A DNA stretch of 49,225 nt from Mycobacterium parascrofulaceum ATCC BAA-614 (GTDB lineage Bacteria; Actinomycetota; Actinomycetes; Mycobacteriales; Mycobacteriaceae), in assembly GCF_000164135.1 (NCBI RefSeq), contig NZ_GG770553.1:140113-189337 (forward strand), given 5' to 3'. Shown piece by piece: positions 42,277 through 49,225 of this stretch (its first letter is position 1; each line of letters starts with the position of its first letter). Made by a program: the position numbers and the translations under genes. The notes beneath the pieces were generated by a model. It saw only the letters and a program-made list of their open reading frames with translations, did not search any database and was not told the origin of the DNA.

Positions 42277-44969
42277 CAGGTTCCTCCTCCTGGGTTGAAC
42301 GGCTTCTGCTCAGCGCGAACGTCGTCGGTGTCCGCGAAAGGGTCGAAGCCGGTGTCGGGTACGGGACTGGGGCCGAAAGGTGAGGAAGCGTCCGGCTCAC
42401 CGGGTTCCTTGGCGGTGAGCAGCGCTTCCGCCGCGCGGTGGCGTAGTTGGCTCAGCACCTCCGGCAGCCGGCGTTCGACGGCTTCGTAGATCTTCTTGCG
42501 CTGGGTGACATCGGCTTGCCCGTTGACCATCAGTAGTACTTCGGCCCTGTTTGGCGCGTCGTTCGGGTTGTGCAGGACAACCCATTTGCCGTGTACCGCC
42601 AGCGGCAGCACAGCGCGCAGCCCGCTGTCGTCGGTTGACGGTAACTCCGACCCGGCGGTGACGTATCCAGGAGCGTCGACGTGCACATGGGCAGTCCCGA
42701 ATGGACTGCGGCCCAATTCCGCCGACAACTGCACACCAAGCACGGTCAAGTGCCGAGTGCCGCGCGACAGACCGGTAACCGGCGTCACGAGATCCGTATC
42801 AGCCATCTCGAAGGGCCTGCCGTCCCGCAGGACGATGCCGTCGACGACTTCGACGGGAATGCGTTCGGCAACCATGGGAACGGGGGGAATCTTTCCCACA
42901 TACCACTTGGCCGCATACAGCAGGGCCAACGGTATGCCGGGACCCAGCAGCAACGCCGCGATGAGCACCAGCAGGAAGTTGGTCGTGCTCAAGGGACGCA
43001 CCATGGAGGCCACGAAGGTGACGTCGACGACCTGTGCATCGTTCGGGTTGTGTTCGGCCGCAATGTGAACGGGAACGGTGCCGGTGAGGCCGCCGTGGCC
43101 GTTGTGCTGGGTTTGCAGCGTGACGGGCAGGGCGGCCTTCCGGTCCCGGTCGACCTTGAGACAGTTGCCCGGCCCGTCGGCCGTCGAGCTGACCTCGACG
43201 GAACCCAGATCCTCGGGTGCCGCCACGATCGACGGCCGGTCACCCTTCGCGATCCACACGCAGCCCGGCCCGGTGATATCGAGTGTGGCCGCGGCGCCCT
43301 TGCTGCCCTCGACCGTTCCGAAGTCGATTCGTTCGCCCGGCGCGGGCAGACCGACCCTGGGCAAAATCCGCACGGGCGTGTCGACGTGCTGCGGCGAGAG
43401 GGTGGTGCCGGCGATCGGCGGGCCGCCGTGGGGATTCGGCGCGGGCGCAGTGGTGATCACCAGCGACATGCGTACGGTCGCCGGACCCGGCTTCACCTTG
43501 GTGAGGTCGACGTCGACCGGTTTGCCGATGTCGGCCTTGGGCACCGAGTCCAGCAATTTGACCGGTGCGGCGCCGCCGACGGCGAGGACCGCGGACACGG
43601 TGGCATCACCGGCGAGGCCGGTGGGATCGACGGGATTGCCCTTTCCGTCGACCAATCCGAACGTAACGCCCTTCACTACCTGGCCGGCGTGCCAGGATTC
43701 CTTGTCGCTGTTGACGGCCGGGAAGATGTCCGTGCTGATGTGGATGGCGACGCGCGACACGGCGCCGGGATGTTTGCCGGTGGTGTCGACGTACACGATC
43801 GCCCACTGGCCCGGCCAGCTCGGGTTGCCGGCGTCATGCATGGAGATCGTCTGCGCCGACTCGGACGGCCACTGGTAGCTGACCGGTATGCCGTCGACGT
43901 TGACGCTGACGTTGCCGTCTTTTTTGGGTAGCTGCACCTGTTGTCCCGACGGCGAGATCAGGTACGGCACTATGCCGGGCATTCCGCCGGAGCCCACGAT
44001 GTTGACCGACTTCACCGACCGGTCCAGTACGAAATTGTGCCGTGCCTCCTGGCACACCTTCTCTCGGCAGACCGGCTTGCTGTCGTCGGATCGGGGCGTG
44101 GGATTGAGCGCATCGAACGCGAAAAGCATCTGGTCGATGTTCGAAACACGATAGAAGGCGCCGGGTTTGGGGTCGGTGATGCCGCCGCAGCGGGTGCCGT
44201 TCGGGCCGGCGCCGGTGCTGATCGCCGACATCACGTCGAAATCGGAGTCGTCATTCCCGAGGCCGACGCCCAACATCACTACATGCGCGGCCCTGAGCTG
44301 ATCGGCCAGTCCGCCCGGCCTGCAGATGGAATCTGTTGCCCGGCGAATCATTTCGGCGACACCGTCGTCGCTGCCCAGATCCACTCCGGGGGCGTAGGGC
44401 CGCCCGCCCGGTCGTTTGCTGAAGTCGAGCTTGCCGTCAGAGAACCAGGCGATTGCCTGGCACCGGTTGGGATTGCCCTGCACGTGGTCGGCCAGCGTTT
44501 GTCGTGCCCCGTCCAGCGCCAACCAGTAATCGGTGTCGGCACCGCTGTTGTGTTGAGCCAGCGTCTGCAGTTGGTCGTCGACGGAGTCGACCGATGCCGA
44601 ATCCAACCGTCTCCAGCCTTGCCTGACCGCATAACCCTCGGAGAAGCCGGCGATCGCCACGTCAAGATTTACATTTGTCCGATCCGCGTAATCACCAAGG
44701 GTTTTCACGAGGTACTTCGCCGCATCTACCCGCGCCGCCTTCGGGTCCGTGCTCTTCAGGCTGCCCGACTCGTCGACCAGGAGCAGGAGGTCCCCTGCCT
44801 TCTGCGACGCGAGACAACCGCCGTAGCGGCTGACGGCGGCGCTACGGTCGGGAGTATCGGCACCCGCGAGCGGGGTGAGCAAGCCGGCCAGCAGAATGCC
44901 GAACGGCATCACGACGGCCGCAATCAGCCGGGCGACAACCGGCCATCGGGTCCGTCGCAGATGCATCAT
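42276..44969 (-). CDS. Exported, membrane-anchored vWA protein
   Basis: An 897-residue protein with a Sec signal peptide (basic start MMHLRRTRW, hydrophobic core LIAAVVMPFGILLAGLL, ending PLAGADTP). An extracytoplasmic vWA domain follows with the MIDAS motif D66-ESGS70, then several beta-rich domains to about residue 660. A transmembrane helix lies at about 663-690 and a cytoplasmic tail of ~205 residues follows. The tail ends with SSPFGPSP and GFDPFADTDD; the DPF motif (876-878) recurs in the three upstream small membrane proteins. It can link the cell envelope to the cytoplasmic tubulin-like protein encoded next. ATG 44969 lies 13 nt after the preceding stop; a longer frame to 45041 lacks a clean signal peptide. 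Confidence 0.75.
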   Translation of the reverse strand: MMHLRRTRWPVVARLIAAVVMPFGILLAGLLTPLAGADTPDRSAAVSRYGGCLASQKAGDLLLLVDESGSLKSTDPKAARVDAAKYLVKTLGDYADRTNVNLDVAIAGFSEGYAVRQGWRRLDSASVDSVDDQLQTLAQHNSGADTDYWLALDGARQTLADHVQGNPNRCQAIAWFSDGKLDFSKRPGGRPYAPGVDLGSDDGVAEMIRRATDSICRPGGLADQLRAAHVVMLGVGLGNDDSDFDVMSAISTGAGPNGTRCGGITDPKPGAFYRVSNIDQMLFAFDALNPTPRSDDSKPVCREKVCQEARHNFVLDRSVKSVNIVGSGGMPGIVPYLISPSGQQVQLPKKDGNVSVNVDGIPVSYQWPSESAQTISMHDAGNPSWPGQWAIVYVDTTGKHPGAVSRVAIHISTDIFPAVNSDKESWHAGQVVKGVTFGLVDGKGNPVDPTGLAGDATVSAVLAVGGAAPVKLLDSVPKADIGKPVDVDLTKVKPGPATVRMSLVITTAPAPNPHGGPPIAGTTLSPQHVDTPVRILPRVGLPAPGERIDFGTVEGSKGAAATLDITGPGCVWIAKGDRPSIVAAPEDLGSVEVSSTADGPGNCLKVDRDRKAALPVTLQTQHNGHGGLTGTVPVHIAAEHNPNDAQVVDVTFVASMVRPLSTTNFLLVLIAALLLGPGIPLALLYAAKWYVGKIPPVPMVAERIPVEVVDGIVLRDGRPFEMADTDLVTPVTGLSRGTRHLTVLGVQLSAELGRSPFGTAHVHVDAPGYVTAGSELPSTDDSGLRAVLPLAVHGKWVVLHNPNDAPNRAEVLLMVNGQADVTQRKKIYEAVERRLPEVLSQLRHRAAEALLTAKEPGEPDASSPFGPSPVPDTGFDPFADTDDVRAEQKPFNPGGGT

Positions 44970-44982
44970 CGCCGCGGCGCCC

Positions 44983-45540
44983 CTAGAACCTGCCGGCCCA
45001 CAGCGCGAGTTGCCAGGCGCCCATCCCGATCCCCGCCGCACAAGTTGCCAGCACCGCCCAATAGGCGGGGCGCAGCCAGGCCGGCGCCGAATACACCGCG
45101 CTCAAGCGCCGACGGGTGTCAAGCCGACTGCACCAGGCCAGGACACCGATCGCGGCCGGTCCGGCGAGCAACCAGCCGACGAACGCCAGCATGACAGACG
45201 AATTGCCCTGCGTTGCAATATAACTGAGGAGCGCCGATACCACGCCCAGGGCGGCGACCGCAAACGCCGCGCTGAAGAGTCGCAGGGGTGGGCCTGCCAC
45301 CGCAAAGGCGGAGGCCGGCTCCGCGTTTGCCGGATCGGCGAAGGTTTCCGCAACGGCCGATGTCGTCACCGTCGGTGCCTGACCCTCGAATGGGTCGAAA
45401 CCGCCGCTCGGCACGCCCGGTCGCGACTGAAGTTCGGGGTGCCCCGGCCCCCCGGAGGCGCGACCGCCGAAGTCGCTGAAGTCGAACGGATCCGAGGCGG
45501 ATGACGCCGGTGCCGTCCGGTCGACGCTGATGCTATCCAT
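44983..45540 (-). CDS. Three-TM membrane protein with DPF motifs
   Basis: A 185-residue protein with a disordered N-terminal half (SSASDPFDFSDFGG, GGFDPFEGQ) and about three transmembrane helices in the C-terminal half (RLFSAAFAVAALGVVSALLSYIA, VMLAFVGWLLAGPAAIGVLAWC, YWAVLATCAAGIGMGAWQLALWAG). Two DPF motifs match those of the neighbouring membrane proteins. No enzymatic motif. ATG 45540 lies 93 bp after the stop of the next gene upstream in transcription, so it may have its own ribosome-binding start within the cluster transcript. Function unknown. Confidence 0.7.
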   Translation of the reverse strand: MDSISVDRTAPASSASDPFDFSDFGGRASGGPGHPELQSRPGVPSGGFDPFEGQAPTVTTSAVAETFADPANAEPASAFAVAGPPLRLFSAAFAVAALGVVSALLSYIATQGNSSVMLAFVGWLLAGPAAIGVLAWCSRLDTRRRLSAVYSAPAWLRPAYWAVLATCAAGIGMGAWQLALWAGRF

Positions 45541-45633
45541 CAGGCTCTCCCATCAGTTCTATGGAGGCTGTGGTTGGGTTTCAGTGTGATTTGGGCCCCG
45601 CTCACACGGCCTGTCCCGGGTGTCGCTGTCTGG

Positions 45634-46368
45634 TCAATACCGGTTCAGGCAGACGGCGAAAGACCGGTCCGGAGGCGCGGCAACATAGGTGGAGTTGCAC
45701 TCCGCGTCGGCGGGTACCCGCGAGGTCACCGTGTAAACGCCGACGCGGTGCTCACAGGGCACCTCGAATAGGTCCAGCGCTTCGTCATCGCTGACGCCGC
45801 CACTGCTGTCGCGCTTTTCGATCTCGACGCACTTGCCAACCGTCGCGTGATCGAGTGTGATCTTGTGCCTGGGCCGCATCGGGCGGGGCGCGACGGACGT
45901 GATGACGCTCGTCGATGGAGCGGCACCCGCCGGCGAGGCGGCACGGCCGCCGTTCGCTGCGCCGCCATCCCGCGCCAGGAGCCAAATCAGCAAGGCCACC
46001 AGGACGACCGAGAGCAGGTAGCCGACGACCAGCCCACACACGGCAGCCAGCCATCCTCGCTCGCCGGTGCGCTTGATCTGTGGCAGGGCCAGGTGCCCGA
46101 GCACCACACCGGCGGGGGGCGCCAGGACGCCGAACACCGGTGCGAGCAATGCGTAGGTATTCAGCGGCGGGCGCGCCGCCGGAGGCGGTGCCGGCGCGAA
46201 GTCGAACGGATCCCCAGGCGCGGATGCGTTGTCCGGCCGGCCGCCGTCGGACGGTTCCGTCTGCGGCCCGCCGTAACTGGTCGGCGGGCCGGCATCATCA
46301 TCGGGAGCCACGCCATAGGCGGCGAATGGATCACCCGATGGCGGTGCGAAGGGGTCCCCACTGCTCAT
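45634..46368 (-). CDS. DUF4190-like membrane protein with exported four-Cys domain, paralogue 1
   Basis: A 244-residue protein. The Pro/Gly-rich N-terminus contains three DPF motifs (GDPFAPPSGDPFAAYG and PGDPFDFAP). Two transmembrane helices flank the DUF4190-type motif LGHLALPQIKRTGERG. After a low-complexity linker, an extracytoplasmic domain of about 85 residues has four cysteines (GKCVEIEK, VPCEHR, AECNSTY, AVCLNRY), likely two disulfides, similar to septum-formation-type domains of actinobacterial membrane proteins. ATG 46368 is preferred to the adjacent GTG 46371. It is paralogous to the next gene upstream, with the same layout. Function unknown. Confidence 0.72.
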   Translation of the reverse strand: MSSGDPFAPPSGDPFAAYGVAPDDDAGPPTSYGGPQTEPSDGGRPDNASAPGDPFDFAPAPPPAARPPLNTYALLAPVFGVLAPPAGVVLGHLALPQIKRTGERGWLAAVCGLVVGYLLSVVLVALLIWLLARDGGAANGGRAASPAGAAPSTSVITSVAPRPMRPRHKITLDHATVGKCVEIEKRDSSGGVSDDEALDLFEVPCEHRVGVYTVTSRVPADAECNSTYVAAPPDRSFAVCLNRY

Positions 46369-46469
46369 CACTTCGCGGTCCTACCCCGCCTCGCACGCAT
46401 TACACATGTGGTGCACATGGCGAAACCGGCTGCGCGCGCGGCGCATCCGGTGCGGCCGTCGGGTTCCAA

Positions 46470-47132
46470 TCACTGCCCGTATTTCACAAAGCACGCGACG
46501 ATGTTCTCTTGATCGTTCGTGAGGTATTCGCCTGGCGGACATTGGGCGGCATCCGTGCCCTTCCGCCGCACCTGGAAGACGCCGTCGCGGACTTCGCACC
46601 GGGTTCGGTAGATGAAGACCTGGTCGGTGTTGGCCCTGGTGGGGTCGGGCTGGTTCTTTTGGATCTCGACGCAGTCGCCGACCCGCAGCTCCGCCACGCT
46701 GACCCGCGGACGGCTCTGCGGCGGCGGAGTGATCACGGTGGACGTGATCACGGGCGGCGCCACGGCGGCCGACTGTTTCGTGCTGCCGTTGTCACCACCG
46801 TGGTCTCCCAGCAGCAGCCAGACGACGAGGGCAATTACTGCCAGCGTGATAAAGACGTACGACAGCGTCAGACCGAGCACCGCCCGCCGATGCCCCGGTT
46901 GGCGAGTGCGTTTGATCTGGGCGAGGGCGAGGTGGCCCAGCACCGCTCCCGCGGGCGCAAACACGAACGCAAAGACAACCGACAACGTGGCGAACGTGTT
47001 GACCTCGCCACTCGATGGCGACGGCGGCCGCCCGGGCAACGGCATTGGCTCTTGGGTCAAAGACCCAGACGTGCCGAACGGATCCCCGTCGAACGGATTC
47101 GGCCCCTCCGCGCGCTGGCCGGCGAAACTCAC
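46470..47132 (-). CDS. DUF4190-like membrane protein with exported four-Cys domain, paralogue 2
   Basis: A 220-residue paralogue of the preceding entry and the first gene of the cluster. The N-terminal motif NPFDGDPFGTSG is followed by two transmembrane helices around LGHLALAQIKRTRQPGHR and an exported domain with four matching cysteines (GDCVEIQK, TRCEVR, AQCPPGEY, VACFVKY). GTG 47132 is chosen because AGGGGG lies 5 nt upstream; GTG 47138 has no ribosome-binding site. A weak TAGGCT -10 candidate lies at 47187-47182 on the minus strand, but the co-directional ipdF ends only 80 bp upstream, so read-through is also possible. Confidence 0.72.
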   Translation of the reverse strand: MSFAGQRAEGPNPFDGDPFGTSGSLTQEPMPLPGRPPSPSSGEVNTFATLSVVFAFVFAPAGAVLGHLALAQIKRTRQPGHRRAVLGLTLSYVFITLAVIALVVWLLLGDHGGDNGSTKQSAAVAPPVITSTVITPPPQSRPRVSVAELRVGDCVEIQKNQPDPTRANTDQVFIYRTRCEVRDGVFQVRRKGTDAAQCPPGEYLTNDQENIVACFVKYGQ

Positions 47133-47181
47133 AAGCACCCCCTGGTGATCGCTTTCCCCCGACCACCTCCGAGCAATGCCC

Positions 47182-47187
47182 AGCCTA
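47182..47187 (-). promoter_or_regulatory. Weak -10 candidate for the tubulin-like cluster
   Basis: Minus strand TAGGCT (TANNNT) in the 80-bp gap between ipdF and the first cluster gene; would give a leader of about 45 nt. No recognisable -35 hexamer, so this is tentative. Confidence 0.25.
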
Positions 47188-47212
47188 ACCCGCTCGCGCA
47201 GAGCCGTTCGTT

Positions 47213-48001
47213 TTATGGATGCTGGCTGGAGACGGAAATGACCTCGCCGGTCAGGTAGCTGGAGTAGTCGCTGGCCAGGAACGCGACGGTGGCCGCCACC
47301 TCCCAGGGCTCGGCGGCCCGCCCGAACGCCTCACCGGCGGACAGCCGGTCGAGCAGGTCCGCCGAGGTGGTCTTGTCCAGGAACTTGTGCCGGGCGATGC
47401 TGGGGGACACCGCGTTGATCCGCACCCCGTATTCGACGGCTTCGATTGCGCTGCAACGGGTCAACGCCATCACGCCCGCCTTGGCGGCGGCATAATGCGA
47501 CTGCGAGTGCTGCGCCCGCCAGCCCAGGACGCTGGCGTTGTTGACGATCACCCCGCCGTGGCCGGCCTGGCGGAAGTAACGCAGCGCCGCGCGGGTGGCC
47601 CGGAACACCGACGACAGCGTCACGTTCAGGACGCGGTCCCACTCGTCGTCGGTCATGTCGACCACCGGCGTCTGGCCGCCCAGCCCGGCGTTGTTGACCA
47701 AGACGTCGAGCCGGCCCATCCGGGCGGTGGTCGAGGCGATCAGCGCGTCCACCTGCGCGGTGGACGTCACGTCGCACAGCACGCTCTCGACGCGGCCCAG
47801 CCCCAGGGCGGACAGTTCGTCGGCGGTCTCCCCGAGCCGGCGTTCGTGGTGGTCGGACACCACCACGTCGGCGCCCTCGACCAGGGCGCGGCGCGCGGTC
47901 GCGGAGCCGATGCCGGTGCCCGCCGCCGCGGTTACGACGACCACCCTACCTTGCAGGAGCCCGTGTCCGGCAACCTCTTTCGGAGCTTCGGACAGGCTCA
48001 T
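47213..48001 (-). CDS. ipdF: SDR of the HIP (ring C/D) pathway
   Basis: A 262-residue SDR, the same length as Rv3559c (IpdF), which acts on the 5-hydroxy/5-keto group of HIP-CoA derivatives. The cofactor motif is TAAAGTGIGSATARRA, the NNAGLGGQTP segment follows, and catalytic residues lie in NNASVLGWRAQHSQSHYAAAKAG (Ser, Tyr, Lys). ATG 48001 overlaps the fadE30 stop (ATGA), so the longer open frame is rejected. In M. tuberculosis PPE64 lies between this gene and kstR2; here the ten-gene accessory cluster does. Confidence 0.92.
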   Translation of the reverse strand: MSLSEAPKEVAGHGLLQGRVVVVTAAAGTGIGSATARRALVEGADVVVSDHHERRLGETADELSALGLGRVESVLCDVTSTAQVDALIASTTARMGRLDVLVNNAGLGGQTPVVDMTDDEWDRVLNVTLSSVFRATRAALRYFRQAGHGGVIVNNASVLGWRAQHSQSHYAAAKAGVMALTRCSAIEAVEYGVRINAVSPSIARHKFLDKTTSADLLDRLSAGEAFGRAAEPWEVAATVAFLASDYSSYLTGEVISVSSQHP

Positions 48002-49146
48002 CCCTTTACCTCCCGGGGCAGGCCGAGCACGCGCTCGGCGATGATGTTGCGCTGGATCTCGTTGGAGCCGCCGTAGATGGTGTCGGCGCGGGTGAACAGG
48101 AAGAGCCGTTGCCATTCGTCGAATTCGCCGTCCGAGAGGGTCAGGCCCGGCTTGCCGATCACGTCCATCGCCAGCTCGCCCAGACCGCGATGCCAGTTCG
48201 CCCACAACAACTTCGACACGTTGTCCTGGCCGGGCTGCTCGACGTCCATCGTGGCCAGCGCGTACGAACGCATGGCCCGGAGCCCGGTCCACGCCCGGGT
48301 CAGCCGCTCCCGGATGAAGGGGTCGTCGGCGGCGCCGTTGCGCCGCGCGAGGTCGGCCAGGTTGGAAAGCTCACGGGCATAGCGGATCTGCTGCCCCAGC
48401 GTGGACACGCCGCGCTCGAAGGTCAGCGTGCCCATGGCGACCCGCCAGCCGTCGCCGGGCTCGCCCACCACCAGCTGAGCCTCGGTGCGCGCGTCGTCGA
48501 AGAAGACCTCGTTGAATTCCGAGTCGCCGGTCAGCTGGATGATCGGCCGGACCTGCACCCCGGGCTGATCCAGCGGCACCAGCAGGTAGGACAGCCCGGC
48601 ATGCCGCTTGGAGCCCTTCTCGGTGCGGGCCACCACGAAGCACCACTGCGCCCAGTGCGCCAACGAGGTCCACACCTTCTGGCCGTTGATCACCCACTCG
48701 TCGCCGTCCAACTCGGCGGTGGTCGACACGTTGGCCAGGTCGCTGCCGGCGCCGGGTTCGGAGTAGCCCTGGCACCACAGCTCGGTGACGTCGAGGATCT
48801 TCGGCAGGAAGCGCCGCTGCTGCTCGGGGGTGCCGAAGGCGATGAGCGTCGGGCCGAGCAGTTCCTCGCCGAAGTGGTTGACCTTGTCCGGCGCGTCGGC
48901 GCGGGCGTACTCCTCGTAGAAGGCCACCCGGTGCGCGGTGGACAGCCCGCGGCCGCCGTGTTCGACCGGCCAGCCCAGGCAGGTCAGACCGGCCTTGGCG
49001 AGATGCTGGTTCCAGGCCCGGCGCTCTTCGAAGGCCTCGTGCTCGCGCCCCGGTCCGCCAAGGCCCTTGAGGGCGGCGAATTCGCCGACCAGATTGTCGG
49101 CGAGCCAACCGCGGACCTCCGCCCGGAACTCCTCGACGTCCTGCAT
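47998..49146 (-). CDS. fadE30: Acyl-CoA dehydrogenase of the HIP pathway
   Basis: A 382-residue acyl-CoA dehydrogenase (385 in M. tuberculosis, Rv3560c). FadE30 desaturates the propionyl side chain of 5-OH-HIP-CoA-type intermediates. It has the FAD/substrate motif CQGYSEPGAGSDLANVST, then WVINGQKVWTSLAH, and the C-terminal signature YGGSNEIQRNIIAERVLGLPRE. ATG 49146 has AGGAG 6 nt upstream. It is followed by ipdF with a four-base overlap. The gene is complete; the divergent fadD3 expected beyond it would start outside the window. Confidence 0.93.
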   Translation of the reverse strand: MQDVEEFRAEVRGWLADNLVGEFAALKGLGGPGREHEAFEERRAWNQHLAKAGLTCLGWPVEHGGRGLSTAHRVAFYEEYARADAPDKVNHFGEELLGPTLIAFGTPEQQRRFLPKILDVTELWCQGYSEPGAGSDLANVSTTAELDGDEWVINGQKVWTSLAHWAQWCFVVARTEKGSKRHAGLSYLLVPLDQPGVQVRPIIQLTGDSEFNEVFFDDARTEAQLVVGEPGDGWRVAMGTLTFERGVSTLGQQIRYARELSNLADLARRNGAADDPFIRERLTRAWTGLRAMRSYALATMDVEQPGQDNVSKLLWANWHRGLGELAMDVIGKPGLTLSDGEFDEWQRLFLFTRADTIYGGSNEIQRNIIAERVLGLPREVKG

Positions 49147-49177
49147 GCGTTTCTCCTATGTCAAGCCGCTGCCGGTT

Positions 49178-49191
49178 GGCAAGGCTTTGTT
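49178..49191. promoter_or_regulatory. Degenerate KstR2-like site upstream of fadE30
   Basis: GGCAAGGCTTTGTT resembles AnCAAGnnCTTGnT with two mismatches (positions 1 and 9). A KstR2 site between fadE30 and the divergent fadD3 is expected from M. tuberculosis, which is the main reason to list it. Confidence 0.35.
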
Positions 49192-49225
49192 TGGGTGTCG
49201 TGGTCGGTATGAAGGTGATGGGAAA

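Overview
This window reads as the chromosome of a non-tuberculous Mycobacterium, possibly a slow grower, though the species cannot be fixed from sequence alone. It is GC-rich. Genes are packed head to tail with 1-10 nt stop/start overlaps. Gene content and order follow the M. tuberculosis cholesterol/steroid catabolic locus from Rv3525c to Rv3560c. Protein identities and Rv correspondences are assigned from recalled family features and gene order, not from a database search.

Layout. 1-5.4 kb: a truncated gamma-carbonic-anhydrase-like gene, kshA (3-ketosteroid 9-alpha-hydroxylase oxygenase) with an Rv3527-like gene, and a convergent three-gene operon (DUF1214 protein, SDR, sulfotransferase-like). 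5.4-11.2 kb: a small secreted haemophore-like gene, hsaF-hsaG-hsaE on the minus strand, and divergent kstD-chsH3. 11.2-12.25 kb: a lone DUF559/Vsr-like nuclease gene flanked on each side by two copies of a GC-rich palindrome. 12.25-18.2 kb: the side-chain operon cyp125-chsE1-chsE2-chsH1/H2-ltp2. 18.3-20.8 kb: fadA5, a small gene and two Ddn-type F420-dependent reductase genes. 20.9-26.1 kb: two SDR genes divergent from echA20-ipdA-ipdB-ipdC (C/D-ring degradation). 26.1-29.0 kb: an accessory block (Ddn-like, SatD-like, DUF3307 membrane protein, AraC-type regulator, VOC protein) where M. tuberculosis has fdxB/Rv3555c. 29.0-30.9 kb: fadA6 and the repressor gene kstR2. 30.9-47.1 kb: a ten-gene, single-strand accessory cluster. 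47.2-49.1 kb: ipdF and fadE30, resuming the catabolic locus.

Regulation is legible. Four KstR boxes (TNNAACNNGTTNNA) lie at 606, 5353, 8619 and 18204, with a fifth at 18283. Two good KstR2 boxes (AnCAAGnnCTTGnT) lie at 22614 and 30881. Several start codons sit exactly 6 nt (or 7 nt for kstD) after a TANNNT -10 hexamer, which predicts leaderless transcripts.

The most unusual element is the 16-kb cluster at 30.9-47.1 kb. It encodes a tubulin/FtsZ-superfamily protein (Tubulin_2 type, 1185 aa), a zinc-ribbon GTPase, a cytoplasmic vWA protein, a GAP1-like GTPase-associated protein, a protein with FnIII-like segments, a large two-TM protein, a secreted and membrane-anchored vWA protein, and three small membrane proteins. 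Two of the small proteins are DUF4190-like paralogues with a four-cysteine exported domain. Four neighbouring proteins share repeated DPF motifs in disordered tails. It resembles the predicted FtsZ-like/vWA/GTPase membrane-remodelling systems known from comparative genomics, in a mycobacterial form inserted between kstR2 and ipdF. At each of the three places where M. tuberculosis carries PPE genes in this locus, this genome has a different accessory insertion instead.
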